Below are positions 7,519 to 15,168 of a DNA stretch of 64,000 nucleotides, one piece after another. The notes beneath the pieces are model-generated. The model ran no database searches. It worked only from the letters and a program-made list of their open reading frames with translations, and was not told where the DNA came from. Positions within the stretch are counted from its first letter, which is position 1. Each line of letters starts with the position of its first letter. The position numbers and the translations under genes were made by a program. The stretch spans positions 186,001-250,000 of the forward strand of contig KI542675.1 in assembly GCA_000496135.1 (NCBI GenBank), given 5' to 3'. This DNA comes from Thermoplasmatales archaeon E-plasma. Its GTDB lineage: Archaea; Thermoplasmatota; Thermoplasmata; Thermoplasmatales; Thermoplasmataceae.

Positions 7519-8682
7519 ATGCCACTGAAAATAGGAATTCTTGGAAAGCCTAATTCCGGCAAATCCACGCTATTTTCTGCTCTTACCGGAACCGCGGTTG
7601 CAATAGGAAATTATCCTTTTACCACAACAAGCACAGAAGTGGGGGTGGCATATATAACAGGAAAATGTCCTCATGTGGAGATCAACGTTCCATGCAACCC
7701 TAATTATGGAAGATGCATTAACGGAATCAGGGAAATACCCATAGAGATTGCAGACGTTCCCGGTCTAGTACAGGGTGCAAGCCAGGGGAAAGGTATGGGT
7801 AATCAGTTTCTTGACAGCGTGAGTGATCTCAATGCAATTGTGAATCTGATAAACCCCATGGGGGAAGATGGCCAGCCACTCACACCGGAAGGCATAGAAG
7901 AATCTGCTCTGGAAACAGAAAATGAAATATTCACGTGGTTTGCATCAAGGATATCCAGAGACTGGCAGAGATTTGCAAAAAAAGAGGATGCCTCGGACTC
8001 ACCTCTTGACGAGAAGCTAATCACAAAAATGTCATTTTTCGGCATAAACAGAGAGCAGATAAGAATCGTCATTTCCAGGGAGTCTTTTCCGCACGCACTT
8101 TCGGCATGGTCTGACGAAGATTTCATGGGTTTTTCCAGATCTGTTTTCACGCACATCAAACCGGTTATAAGGGTCGTAAACAAAGGCGATCTCATTCACG
8201 ATGCTAAGACGATGGAAAGGCTGCTTGAAATGGGCTATTCAGTAATTAGCGCTGATTACGAACTTTCCATATGGAAGGCACTGAATCATGGATTGATAGA
8301 TTCCCCGGAATCAATAAAACCAAAGGAGAATGCCACCGCAGCTCAGAAGAATGCACTGGTACAGATATCATCACTCTTCTCAAGCGGGAAAATATTGAGA
8401 ATTTCCAGCATGTTCAGCAGGATAATATATGATTATCTGCAATATATTGTGGTTTATCCTGTATATGACGAATCAAAATGGTCAGATAAGACGGGAAAGG
8501 TTCTCCCAGATGCTTTTCTCATGAAACATTCATCAACTGCTGAAGATCTTGCCTATATGATCCATACTGACATAGGAAATGGTTTCATAAGAGCAGTTGA
8601 CGGCAGAACAAGAATGGTACTTGGAAGAAGTTATGAATTGAAGGATCGGGATGTTATAAGAATCGTATCAAAGACGAAATAG
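7519..8682 (+). CDS. OBG/YchF-type GTPase with C-terminal TGS domain
   Basis: 387 residues. G1 is GKPNSGKST (9-17), G3 is DVPG (79-82), G4 is NKGD (221-224), and a TGS-like domain occupies the last 70 residues (KVLPDAFLMKHSSTAEDLAYMIH). The NKxD box implies GTP preference, unlike bacterial YchF, which has NxxE and prefers ATP. CPHVEINVPCNPNYGRC is a family insert of archaeal members. Likely ribosome- or translation-associated. The start ATG follows the UPF0179 stop by one base, so they are cotranscribed. Confidence 0.88.
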   Translation: MPLKIGILGKPNSGKSTLFSALTGTAVAIGNYPFTTTSTEVGVAYITGKCPHVEINVPCNPNYGRCINGIREIPIEIADVPGLVQGASQGKGMGNQFLDSVSDLNAIVNLINPMGEDGQPLTPEGIEESALETENEIFTWFASRISRDWQRFAKKEDASDSPLDEKLITKMSFFGINREQIRIVISRESFPHALSAWSDEDFMGFSRSVFTHIKPVIRVVNKGDLIHDAKTMERLLEMGYSVISADYELSIWKALNHGLIDSPESIKPKENATAAQKNALVQISSLFSSGKILRISSMFSRIIYDYLQYIVVYPVYDESKWSDKTGKVLPDAFLMKHSSTAEDLAYMIHTDIGNGFIRAVDGRTRMVLGRSYELKDRDVIRIVSKTK

Positions 8683-8730
8683 CCCTTCTATTTTAATAAT
8701 ACTTTTTAAGTTGTATTCCCTTATCATTGA

Positions 8731-9177
8731 ATGGATCAAAAGGAAACTGCTCTGGGTACAGTCATTATTTTATTGGGCGTTCTGTTTATATTTCTCAGAA
8801 GTTATTTCGTTGCAGTAATACTCATAATCGTGGGTGGGTACTTTCTTTACAGAGGAATCCGGAGCCCTTCTGATACCCAGATAGCAAAAAGGACAAATTC
8901 ATTGATTTATAATGAGATCTACAAGAAAGGCATTGACAAAATCAGATCAGGGACAATGAATGTGACAGAAGAGCAATTCAACAGTGTAATGGAAAAAATA
9001 GCATGGATATTTGGCAGGCAGTCTCTTATGCCCCAGATAGGCTTTGATGCAGTATATCTTCACTTTCAGAAAGAATCCGAGGCAACAGAGAACCTTGAAA
9101 GGCTCCAGAAGGATGGAATTAAAGCCTCAATAGTGCAGGATAAATCGGACTGGCAGATTATGATCGAGTTCAAGTAA
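8731..9177 (+). CDS. Small membrane protein of unknown function
   Basis: 148 residues. Two hydrophobic segments occupy residues 9-24 (VIILLGVLFIFLRS) and 27-43 (FVAVILIIVGGYFLYRG), followed by about 100 soluble residues with an alpha/beta pattern ending in KASIVQDKSDWQIMIEFK. I do not recognise a named family. An actttttaag box around 8700-8709 lies about 25 bases before the ATG, indicating a leaderless transcript. Stands alone downstream of the egsA operon. Confidence 0.65.
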   Translation: MDQKETALGTVIILLGVLFIFLRSYFVAVILIIVGGYFLYRGIRSPSDTQIAKRTNSLIYNEIYKKGIDKIRSGTMNVTEEQFNSVMEKIAWIFGRQSLMPQIGFDAVYLHFQKESEATENLERLQKDGIKASIVQDKSDWQIMIEFK

Positions 9178-9913
9178 AGGAAATGAATATGCAAAGACAG
9201 GGACAAGAATACTTTTATCTTTTGAAATTTAAAATGGAGGTATAAGTAATCATTAGAGCGCATAGGGCAAGGCAATATAACCTTCAGAATTTTTGCTTCA
9301 GAATCATTTTAGCAAGAAAGCCATCCAACGAGAATTTTAAAGTAATGAAAAACCAAATTCACTGTAATACAGATTAACCTTTTGGATGTTTAATTATATT
9401 GGGGCATCGGACTTTCGCGTGGTTAAGAACTTTTAGATCGTATCGATCCCGTATTATTTGTGCTTTCATTAAAAGATTGCCTGTTTGAACGAATCGAAAC
9501 TTGATTAAAAGTGCCTGGAAATTAAAAGAATTACCATATTTCAGGACAACATTCAATAGAACAACCCACATTAAAGTGTGAAGAGCCAAATTATGTTCGT
9601 GTTGTTTAATCTACAGAGGCAGTGTTACATTGGTTTTTTCTTCTAAATATAAATCCACATCCAGGATGTTTGTAAATAGTGAGTACTCTCTTATCATTGA
9701 TACGTGTTCCCTTATTGATTATATTATTTCAAGGATGCAAGGCTAAAGTCCCGAATAATCAAGTATTCGGAGAAGGTTAGGGAAGAAATGAATGCATGAA
9801 AGCAATTGATGAGAATTGAAGAAAAGTCTTCTAAATTATTGGGTTCAGATAATTAATGTTTTATATTTCAATGATAAAACTATATATGTCCTGATTATTG
9901 ACGTTAGAAATTT
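9178..9913. other. Decayed intergenic stretch of 0.7 kb
   Basis: No gene is convincing here. Short coding-like patches in different frames (for example KDARLKSRIIKYSEKVREEM at about 9727-9790 on the plus strand, and a 71-codon minus frame ending at 9374) suggest an eroded gene or transposase. A perfect hairpin, CCGAATA/TATTCGG with a 6-base loop, is at 9751-9770. The right end carries the promoter of the next gene (TATATATG box near 9881-9890). Confidence 0.4.
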
Positions 9914-10747
9914 ATGGATGAAAAAAACAGTGACCAAACCATACGGTGTCCCTATTGTCTCGCATCTAATCCAATAACCGCATAAGTATGCGAAACATGC
10001 GGCAAGTCTTTAACAGAGGCACCCCAAAACAATCCGGCAGGCACGTATTCCAAAGCGAATAATAACGTTAAATTTGATGGAGATATCTCAAATACAATTA
10101 CCGGGCTTCTTTTACTTGGAATTGGAACAGGTATATCATGGATTCCTTATGTTCAGTATTTTGCAATTTTCCTTAATTTGATTGGTGTTATTTTGATTTT
10201 CATGAACAGGCATAGCTTTGAAACAAAACATTCAACCTATGTTATATTGTCTATTGCAATATATCTGGTAGCTTTTGTAATTGGAGTAATCATTGCAGTC
10301 GCAGGAGTTCTAAGCATAGTTACTACAACTTCCTTTTCAACGCTATCTCTCTCCCAGCAAGAGAGCCTGATTAGAGGTCGGATGCAAACTATAATACTTG
10401 GAACTATCATTGCAGGAATGATTGGGTCAATTGCCTATTTCACAATTACATATGGTCTGCAGGATGAGAAGGGAAAATTATTACTGCTTATTGGGCTGGT
10501 ATCATACTTCATAGTTGAGGCTATTATCGGAGCATTCCTTTACAGTTATACAACAGCAATTCTAAATAGTACATTCTCTAACAATTCATTCCATCAATCC
10601 AATTTAACTTCATTCTCCGGTGATTTGACTTTATACTCAATGTTGACCGTAATACCTATGGTAACATATGCCATTGCTTACCTGAGAATTCGATCAGTAA
10701 TTCAAAAAGAAAACAATGAAGGAGGTTCTGCAGCTAATCTGGCGTGA
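9914..10747 (+). pseudogene. Zinc-ribbon polytopic membrane protein interrupted by an in-frame stop
   Basis: From the ATG at 9914 the frame reads MDEKNSDQTIRCPYCLASNPITA, then TAA at 9983-9985, then VCETCGKSL and on to a membrane protein ending at 10747. The two CxxC knuckles on either side of the stop form one zinc ribbon, so the stop is a single-codon disruption (for example AAA or CAA to TAA). Downstream are about five hydrophobic segments. A shorter product could start at the ATG at 10178 but would lack the ribbon and the first TM. Family not recognised. Zinc ribbon plus TM proteins often act in membrane sensing, which is inference only. Confidence 0.7.
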
Positions 10748-10887
10748 TTACATAAATAAGGGATGAATCTAAAAAATTACCAGGTCAGGATAGGTGATAT
10801 TACATCCCAAAAGGATTTATATTCTCCTCTCATTTACCGGTTTACCTATCTCTGATAGTAATTTAAGATCATGTTAAAGGTGATTTA

Positions 10888-11316
10888 TTGGCAAATGGAG
10901 AAAATGCAGGAACTAAACTGAAGAACGACAGGGAAAAATTCCGCTGGTCAGACAGCAAATATAAGAAGAGAATATTACAGCTTAAGAAAAAGAGTGATCC
11001 ACTGGAGGGCGCTCCTCAGGCAAGAGGAATCGTCATAGAAAAGATTGGTATTGAGGCAAAGCAGCCTAATTCAGCTATCAGAAAGTGTGTCAAGCTTCAG
11101 CTCATTAAAAATGGAAGGCAGATAACCGCCTTTGCACCCGGAGACGGTGCCATTAATTACATTGATGAACATGATGAAGTTCTCGTTGAAGGAATAAGGG
11201 GAAGACAGGGAAGAAGTAAGGGGGATATTCCGGGAGTAAGGTATAAAGTAGTTCAGGTCAACGGAATTGCATTGAACGAGCTTGTAAGAGGAAGAAAAGA
11301 GAAGACGGTGAGGTAA
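10888..11316 (+). CDS. rps12: Small ribosomal subunit protein uS12
   Basis: 142 residues, archaeal/eukaryal S12 length. [20 protein letters not shown] and [18 protein letters not shown] are the decoding-centre loops; [15 protein letters not shown] is the conserved C-terminal loop. It acts in decoding fidelity on the 30S subunit. TTG start at 10888 is selected because AGGTGA ends 4 bases before it. A ggatttatattc promoter-like box lies at about 10809. Followed by uS7 with one base between stop and start. Confidence 0.96.
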   Translation: MANGENAGTKLKNDREKFRWSDSKYKKRILQLKKKSDPLEGAPQARGIVIEKIGIEAKQPNSAIRKCVKLQLIKNGRQITAFAPGDGAINYIDEHDEVLVEGIRGRQGRSKGDIPGVRYKVVQVNGIALNELVRGRKEKTVR

Positions 11317-11317
11317 A

Positions 11318-11881
11318 TTGGATATCAAATTATTTGGACATTATGAAATCACGGGCATTGAAATTCATGATCAGGGACTTTCAAACTACATTAACCTGAA
11401 TTCATATCTGAATCTGCATACCGGTGGAAGATTCTCAAACTATTCTGCCGGAAAGCGTAATGTGAACACAATTGAAAGATTTCTGAACAAGCTCATGAGA
11501 ACAGAAAACTGGACAGGGAAGAAATATAGCGCATACAGAGTATTGAGAGAGGCCTTTGAAATAGTCGAGAAGAAAACCAAGCTCAACCCGGTTCAGGTTT
11601 TTGTTAACGCCATTGAAAATGCTGCACCCAGAGAAGAGGTAACCAGGCTCAAATACGGAGGAATAGCTGTTCCAAAGGCAGTGGACGTTTCTCCTTCAAG
11701 AAGAGTAGATGTGGCATTGAGAAACATTGCCCTTGGCGCAACGAATGCATCATACAAGAAGAAAAAATCCATTGAGGCATGCCTCGCAGATGAACTTATA
11801 CAGGCATCAAAGAACGATGCAACTTCATTCTCTGTTAACAAGAAAGAGGAGATTGAAAGAATAGCGGCGTCAGCAAGATAA
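11318..11881 (+). CDS. rps7: Small ribosomal subunit protein uS7
   Basis: 187 residues. [26 protein letters not shown] is the S7 signature, and [34 protein letters not shown] is its 16S-contacting C-terminal half. It nucleates assembly of the 30S head. TTG start at 11318 overlaps the GGTGAGG site at the end of rps12, indicating translational coupling. The usual archaeal neighbours (RNA polymerase A2, NusA, EF-2) are not here; instead an insertion sequence lies about 135 bases downstream. Confidence 0.95.
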   Translation: MDIKLFGHYEITGIEIHDQGLSNYINLNSYLNLHTGGRFSNYSAGKRNVNTIERFLNKLMRTENWTGKKYSAYRVLREAFEIVEKKTKLNPVQVFVNAIENAAPREEVTRLKYGGIAVPKAVDVSPSRRVDVALRNIALGATNASYKKKKSIEACLADELIQASKNDATSFSVNKKEEIERIAASAR

Positions 11882-12017
11882 TTTCCAAATTACCCTCTAT
11901 TTTTACAATTTCTAATCGTTCACTTTGAAATTAAGATAATTCTAGGTTTGAGCAAATAATAAGTTCACATAAAGTACGGAAAAATTTACAAAATTTCAAA
12001 ATAGAATTAATATTTAT

Positions 12018-13282
12018 GGATCTCTTGAACTCATTGGGGGTAAATTATAAACTCCCAATGAATTACATTCTGTGAATTCAGAGGAACTGTTCAGGAAGCT
12101 TCTAGGCTTAGAGGAACCGTGGATCATAAAGGAGATCAAGTTCGATCACAAGGAAAAGAGAGTTGATATTTTCATAGACTTCCCAAGGGGATCAAGATTC
12201 CCATGCCCTGTCTGTGGTATTCCTTATGGTGTTCATGACACAGAGGAACGTACATGGAGGCACCTTAACATATTCCAGTATCCCGCATATGTCCATGCAC
12301 GAGAACCCAGGATAAAATGCAATGATCATGGAAAGAAGACCGTTGATCTTCCATGGGCCAGAAAAGGATCAGGATTCTCACTGCACTTTGAGGCGATGAT
12401 TATGGAGATGGGCAGAGAGATGCCGGTATCCGCTGTTTCCAGAATAGCGGGAATCAATGAGGATTCTGTGTGGAGGATCCTGAAGCATTATGTGGATGAG
12501 ACCAGGAAGGATGTGGATCTTTCAGATCTGAAGGTGCTTGGAATTGATGAATTCTCAGTGGAGAAACATCATGTGTATGTCACTCTTTTTTATGATATAA
12601 AAAACAGCAGGGTCATACACATCGAAGAGGGAAAGGAATCAGATGTGTTTGGAAAATTCATAATGAAGCATCCCTTCCTTGATCCTTCGGGAATAGAGCA
12701 CATCACCATGGATATGTATCCATCATACATATCCGGGGCAAAAGAGTATTTTCCTGCATCTGAGATAGTCTTTGATCATTTTCATGTCATAAAGATGATG
12801 AATGACACACTTGATAAGATCAGGCGAAAAGAAGCAAGGGAGAATGAGATCCTGAAACACACAAGATACGACTGGCTGAAGAATTATCCTGATCTCTCAG
12901 AGAAGGAAAGGGATCGACTGATGTCTGTGAAATCTTTGGATCTACAGACATCACATGCCTATCATTTCAGGATTGCACTCCAGAGATTATGGCAGGTGAA
13001 TGCTTCCATTGCTGAATCATATCTGATGAAATGGATATCATGGGCATCCAGGTCAAGGATGCCTGATATAATCAAGCTTGGAAAGACCATGAAGAGACAT
13101 CTCAATGGCATTCTTGAAGCCATAAGATCTGGAATAAATTCAGCTGTTGTGGAAGGGCTGAACAACAAGATCAGAACAGCATTCAAGCGTTCATACGGTT
13201 TCAAGGCCCAGAAATACAGAGACACAATAATCTATCTGGTGGCAGGAGGATTGAAGTTACCCCCAGAATGTTAAAGAGATCC
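12018..13282 (+). mobile_element. ISL3-type insertion sequence, complete (1265 bp)
   Basis: Terminal inverted repeats begin GGATCTCTT at 12018 and, read inward from 13282, GGATCTCTT again; both continue to TGGGGGTAA with a few mismatches (about 26 bp). The element is flanked by identical 8-bp direct repeats ATATTTAT at 12010-12017 and 13283-13290, a target-site duplication of the length expected for the ISL3 family. A hairpin (ATTGGGGG/CTCCCAAT, 12033-12059) lies between the left end and the transposase start. Intact ends, TSD and open frame indicate a recent insertion. Confidence 0.93.
12072..13274 (+). CDS. tnpA: ISL3-family transposase
   Basis: 400 residues. The N-terminal zinc-binding region has CPVCGIPYGVHD with a second cysteine later (IKCNDHGKK). 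A helix-turn-helix follows (MPVSAVSRIAGINEDSVWRI). The DDE domain shows VLGIDEFSVEKHHVY (first Asp), ITMDMYPSYISGAKEYFP (second Asp), DHFHVIKMMNDTLDKIRR, and SAVVEGLNNKIRTAFKRSYG (Glu), all characteristic of ISL3/IS204-like enzymes. The GTG start at 12072 lies just after the hairpin. The gene appears intact and potentially active. Confidence 0.94.
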   Translation: MNSEELFRKLLGLEEPWIIKEIKFDHKEKRVDIFIDFPRGSRFPCPVCGIPYGVHDTEERTWRHLNIFQYPAYVHAREPRIKCNDHGKKTVDLPWARKGSGFSLHFEAMIMEMGREMPVSAVSRIAGINEDSVWRILKHYVDETRKDVDLSDLKVLGIDEFSVEKHHVYVTLFYDIKNSRVIHIEEGKESDVFGKFIMKHPFLDPSGIEHITMDMYPSYISGAKEYFPASEIVFDHFHVIKMMNDTLDKIRRKEARENEILKHTRYDWLKNYPDLSEKERDRLMSVKSLDLQTSHAYHFRIALQRLWQVNASIAESYLMKWISWASRSRMPDIIKLGKTMKRHLNGILEAIRSGINSAVVEGLNNKIRTAFKRSYGFKAQKYRDTIIYLVAGGLKLPPEC

Positions 13283-13322
13283 ATATTTATTATCAGAAAC
13301 AGAAAAATTGTCAGGAAATAAT

Positions 13323-13475
13323 TCACTTAACTTTCTGCAACTTCTTTTCCATTTCCTTCAATTCTTCCTGTAGTTGCTTATTCATAGGGTTTTTATGAAT
13401 TTTCTGTTTTAATTCCTCTATTTTCAGTTCTATACTCTTGTTTTTTCTGGTAAGGTCTCTCTTCCCAAGTCCCAT
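13323..13475 (-). CDS. 50-residue coiled-coil microprotein
   Basis: ATG at 13473-13475 and TGA at 13323-13325 frame a 50-codon gene. After MGLGKRDLTRKNKSIELK come heptad-like repeats (IEELKQKIHKNP then QLQEELKEMEKKLQKVK) typical of a charged coiled coil. An AT-rich TATA-like stretch (tataatataatttt on the minus strand) lies about 15-30 bases upstream. It sits immediately next to the ISL3 target duplication but outside the element. No family is recognised. It could be a small structural or toxin-type protein; that cannot be decided from sequence. Confidence 0.5.
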   Translation of the reverse strand: MGLGKRDLTRKNKSIELKIEELKQKIHKNPMNKQLQEELKEMEKKLQKVK

Positions 13476-13615
13476 AAATATCTAAAATTATATTATAATC
13501 ACAGATATTATATTATCTAAATGAGAATCCCATGGATGTGTAATGTTTGTGTATTTTTTGGACAACGGGCAATTTCTTTGATACAAACATTTAAATCACA
13601 TTTTCCTTTCTCAAT

Positions 13616-14239
13616 TTGATTTACTTGAATTCTAATAAAAATCTGTCATCCATCAAAACCGAACTGTTAGTAGCCATGATATTTCTTATCCTAACACTTA
13701 TTGGATCAATAATATTCTTTGTATTTTTCATTTTCCTTATATTATTTGTATCCTCGAATTCAGGTTTTAGTGGACCACCAATATTTGTTTCTCCATTTGG
13801 TCTTTTAGCCCTTGTGTTTTTTATTCCGGCTTTGATCATATTATTACGAGTAAGGGAAATGCAAGATGCTGCTGACCGGGGCGATGTTGAAAAATTAAAA
13901 TCTATGAATTCTCTGGGAGTAGCCATAATAGCACTATTACTGACAGGAATCATACCTGGAATTATGCTGTTGATTGCATACAGTGAAATAAACCAGTTGA
14001 ATACTGAAATGAGCCAGGTTGATCCCATGGAGAGAATTGGAGCGCTCAAGCAAATGCTGGACGAAGGAATAATCGGAAAAGAAGAATTTGAGTCCAAAAA
14101 GGCTTCATTACTTAAAACTGCAAATCCTATGGAAAGCAAGGTGGATGATATGAGAAAACTCAAGGAAATGAGAGATCAGGGGCTTCTAACAGAGGAAGAA
14201 TTTGAAAAGATGAAGAGCAAACTTCTTTCAAAATTTTAA
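13616..14239 (+). CDS. Membrane protein with tandem SHOCT-like C-terminal domains (paralogue 1)
   Basis: 207 residues. Three hydrophobic segments occur at about 18-46, 58-78 and 100-122. Two short helical-hairpin repeats end the protein: MERIGALKQMLDEGIIGKEEF then DDMRKLKEMRDQGLLTEEEF. Both fit the SHOCT pattern (helix, G-x-I/L-T-x-E-E-F, helix), commonly found at the C termini of membrane or secreted proteins and thought to aid oligomerisation. TTG at 13616 is about 25 bases after a catttaaatc box, so a leaderless TTG start is likely; TTG at 13625 is an alternative. Followed by a diverged paralogue. Confidence 0.72.
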   Translation: MIYLNSNKNLSSIKTELLVAMIFLILTLIGSIIFFVFFIFLILFVSSNSGFSGPPIFVSPFGLLALVFFIPALIILLRVREMQDAADRGDVEKLKSMNSLGVAIIALLLTGIIPGIMLLIAYSEINQLNTEMSQVDPMERIGALKQMLDEGIIGKEEFESKKASLLKTANPMESKVDDMRKLKEMRDQGLLTEEEFEKMKSKLLSKF

Positions 14240-14359
14240 TTATATCTTTTAATTTTAAAATATGCCCAAAATAGAAAGAATATCATAAATAATGATGTTA
14301 TGAGCACAAATGGCGTGAAAAAACTTATTAAAAGTTATCTTTATATCCCTTGAATAAAA

Positions 14360-14968
14360 ATGAATGACGAAACTGAAACTATCTATTCTAATTTAGGGAT
14401 AGCAGAAATTTTCCTGTGGATTTCAGCAATTCTCTCCGGATTTTTTGCAACCTTGCTTTCCGTACTCCTGGTTCTGACTTATTATGACATACATTCATAT
14501 TTAGAAAAACCTTCAATAGCTTACATGGGGATAATTGGGTTTGCATTTTTCGGGTCGTCATTGGACATAGCTTTAATCGTTGGAAGGATGAAACGTTCAA
14601 TAAGGAAACACGATATAACCGGCCTTAAGGCCCTAAATTCCCGAGCTATATATGTAACAGCCCTATTTCTTGCAGGAATAATACCCGGTGTGATTCTTCT
14701 TTATCTTCATAAGAAGATAGATTCTATGGACAGCGATGTCTTTAGAACTGATTCCACAGATAAGATGGAGGGGCTCATCCGGATGTATAAAGAGGAATTA
14801 ATTTCAAAGGACGAATTTCTTGAAAGGAAAAGTGAACTTCTTGAAAATTTCGACCCGGTGGAATTTGACGTAAATAGTTTAAGAAAAATAAACGATATGT
14901 TTAAAAGTGGAAAAATAAGTGAGGATGAATTTACAGAGCTAAAGAAAAAAGTCCTTTCAAAATATTAG
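14360..14968 (+). CDS. Membrane protein with tandem SHOCT-like C-terminal domains (paralogue 2)
   Basis: 202 residues with the same plan as its upstream neighbour: three hydrophobic segments (about 14-38, 54-72, 94-114), a basic loop, then two SHOCT-like repeats (KMEGLIRMYKEELISKDEF and LRKINDMFKSGKISEDEF). Both proteins also share AGIIPGVILL / TGIIPGIMLL in the third TM, which shows the tandem duplication directly. A TTTATAT box lies at about 14339-14345 before the ATG, so it has its own promoter. Function unknown. Confidence 0.75.
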   Translation: MNDETETIYSNLGIAEIFLWISAILSGFFATLLSVLLVLTYYDIHSYLEKPSIAYMGIIGFAFFGSSLDIALIVGRMKRSIRKHDITGLKALNSRAIYVTALFLAGIIPGVILLYLHKKIDSMDSDVFRTDSTDKMEGLIRMYKEELISKDEFLERKSELLENFDPVEFDVNSLRKINDMFKSGKISEDEFTELKKKVLSKY

Positions 14969-15168
14969 ATTATCCAATCTGAAAAACCAATCTTCACATA
15001 AACTCTTCTTTACTCCTCTTAAATTTCAGGAATGATATGAACTGCAATGATAATTTCAATCACAGGTAAATTTCCACAATATGTTTGCTTTTATAAAACA
15101 TGGTCAGAGAGGGAACAGGATTCCCAGCAACATGTCCCTATTATACTTCCTTTCAATATTCTTCCATT

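Noticed and set aside
9374-9589. 71-codon minus frame as a gene
   Set aside because: No recognisable family, no clear promoter, and it sits in a decayed region; treated as a fossil at best.
9983-9985. Readthrough or pyrrolysine at the in-frame stop of the zinc-ribbon gene
   Set aside because: The codon is TAA, while pyrrolysine uses TAG; no context suggests recoding.
15100-15168. N-terminal extension of MalA from the ATG at 15100
   Set aside because: The extra 23 residues have no family counterpart, and a TATA-like box lies inside them at the right distance from 15169.
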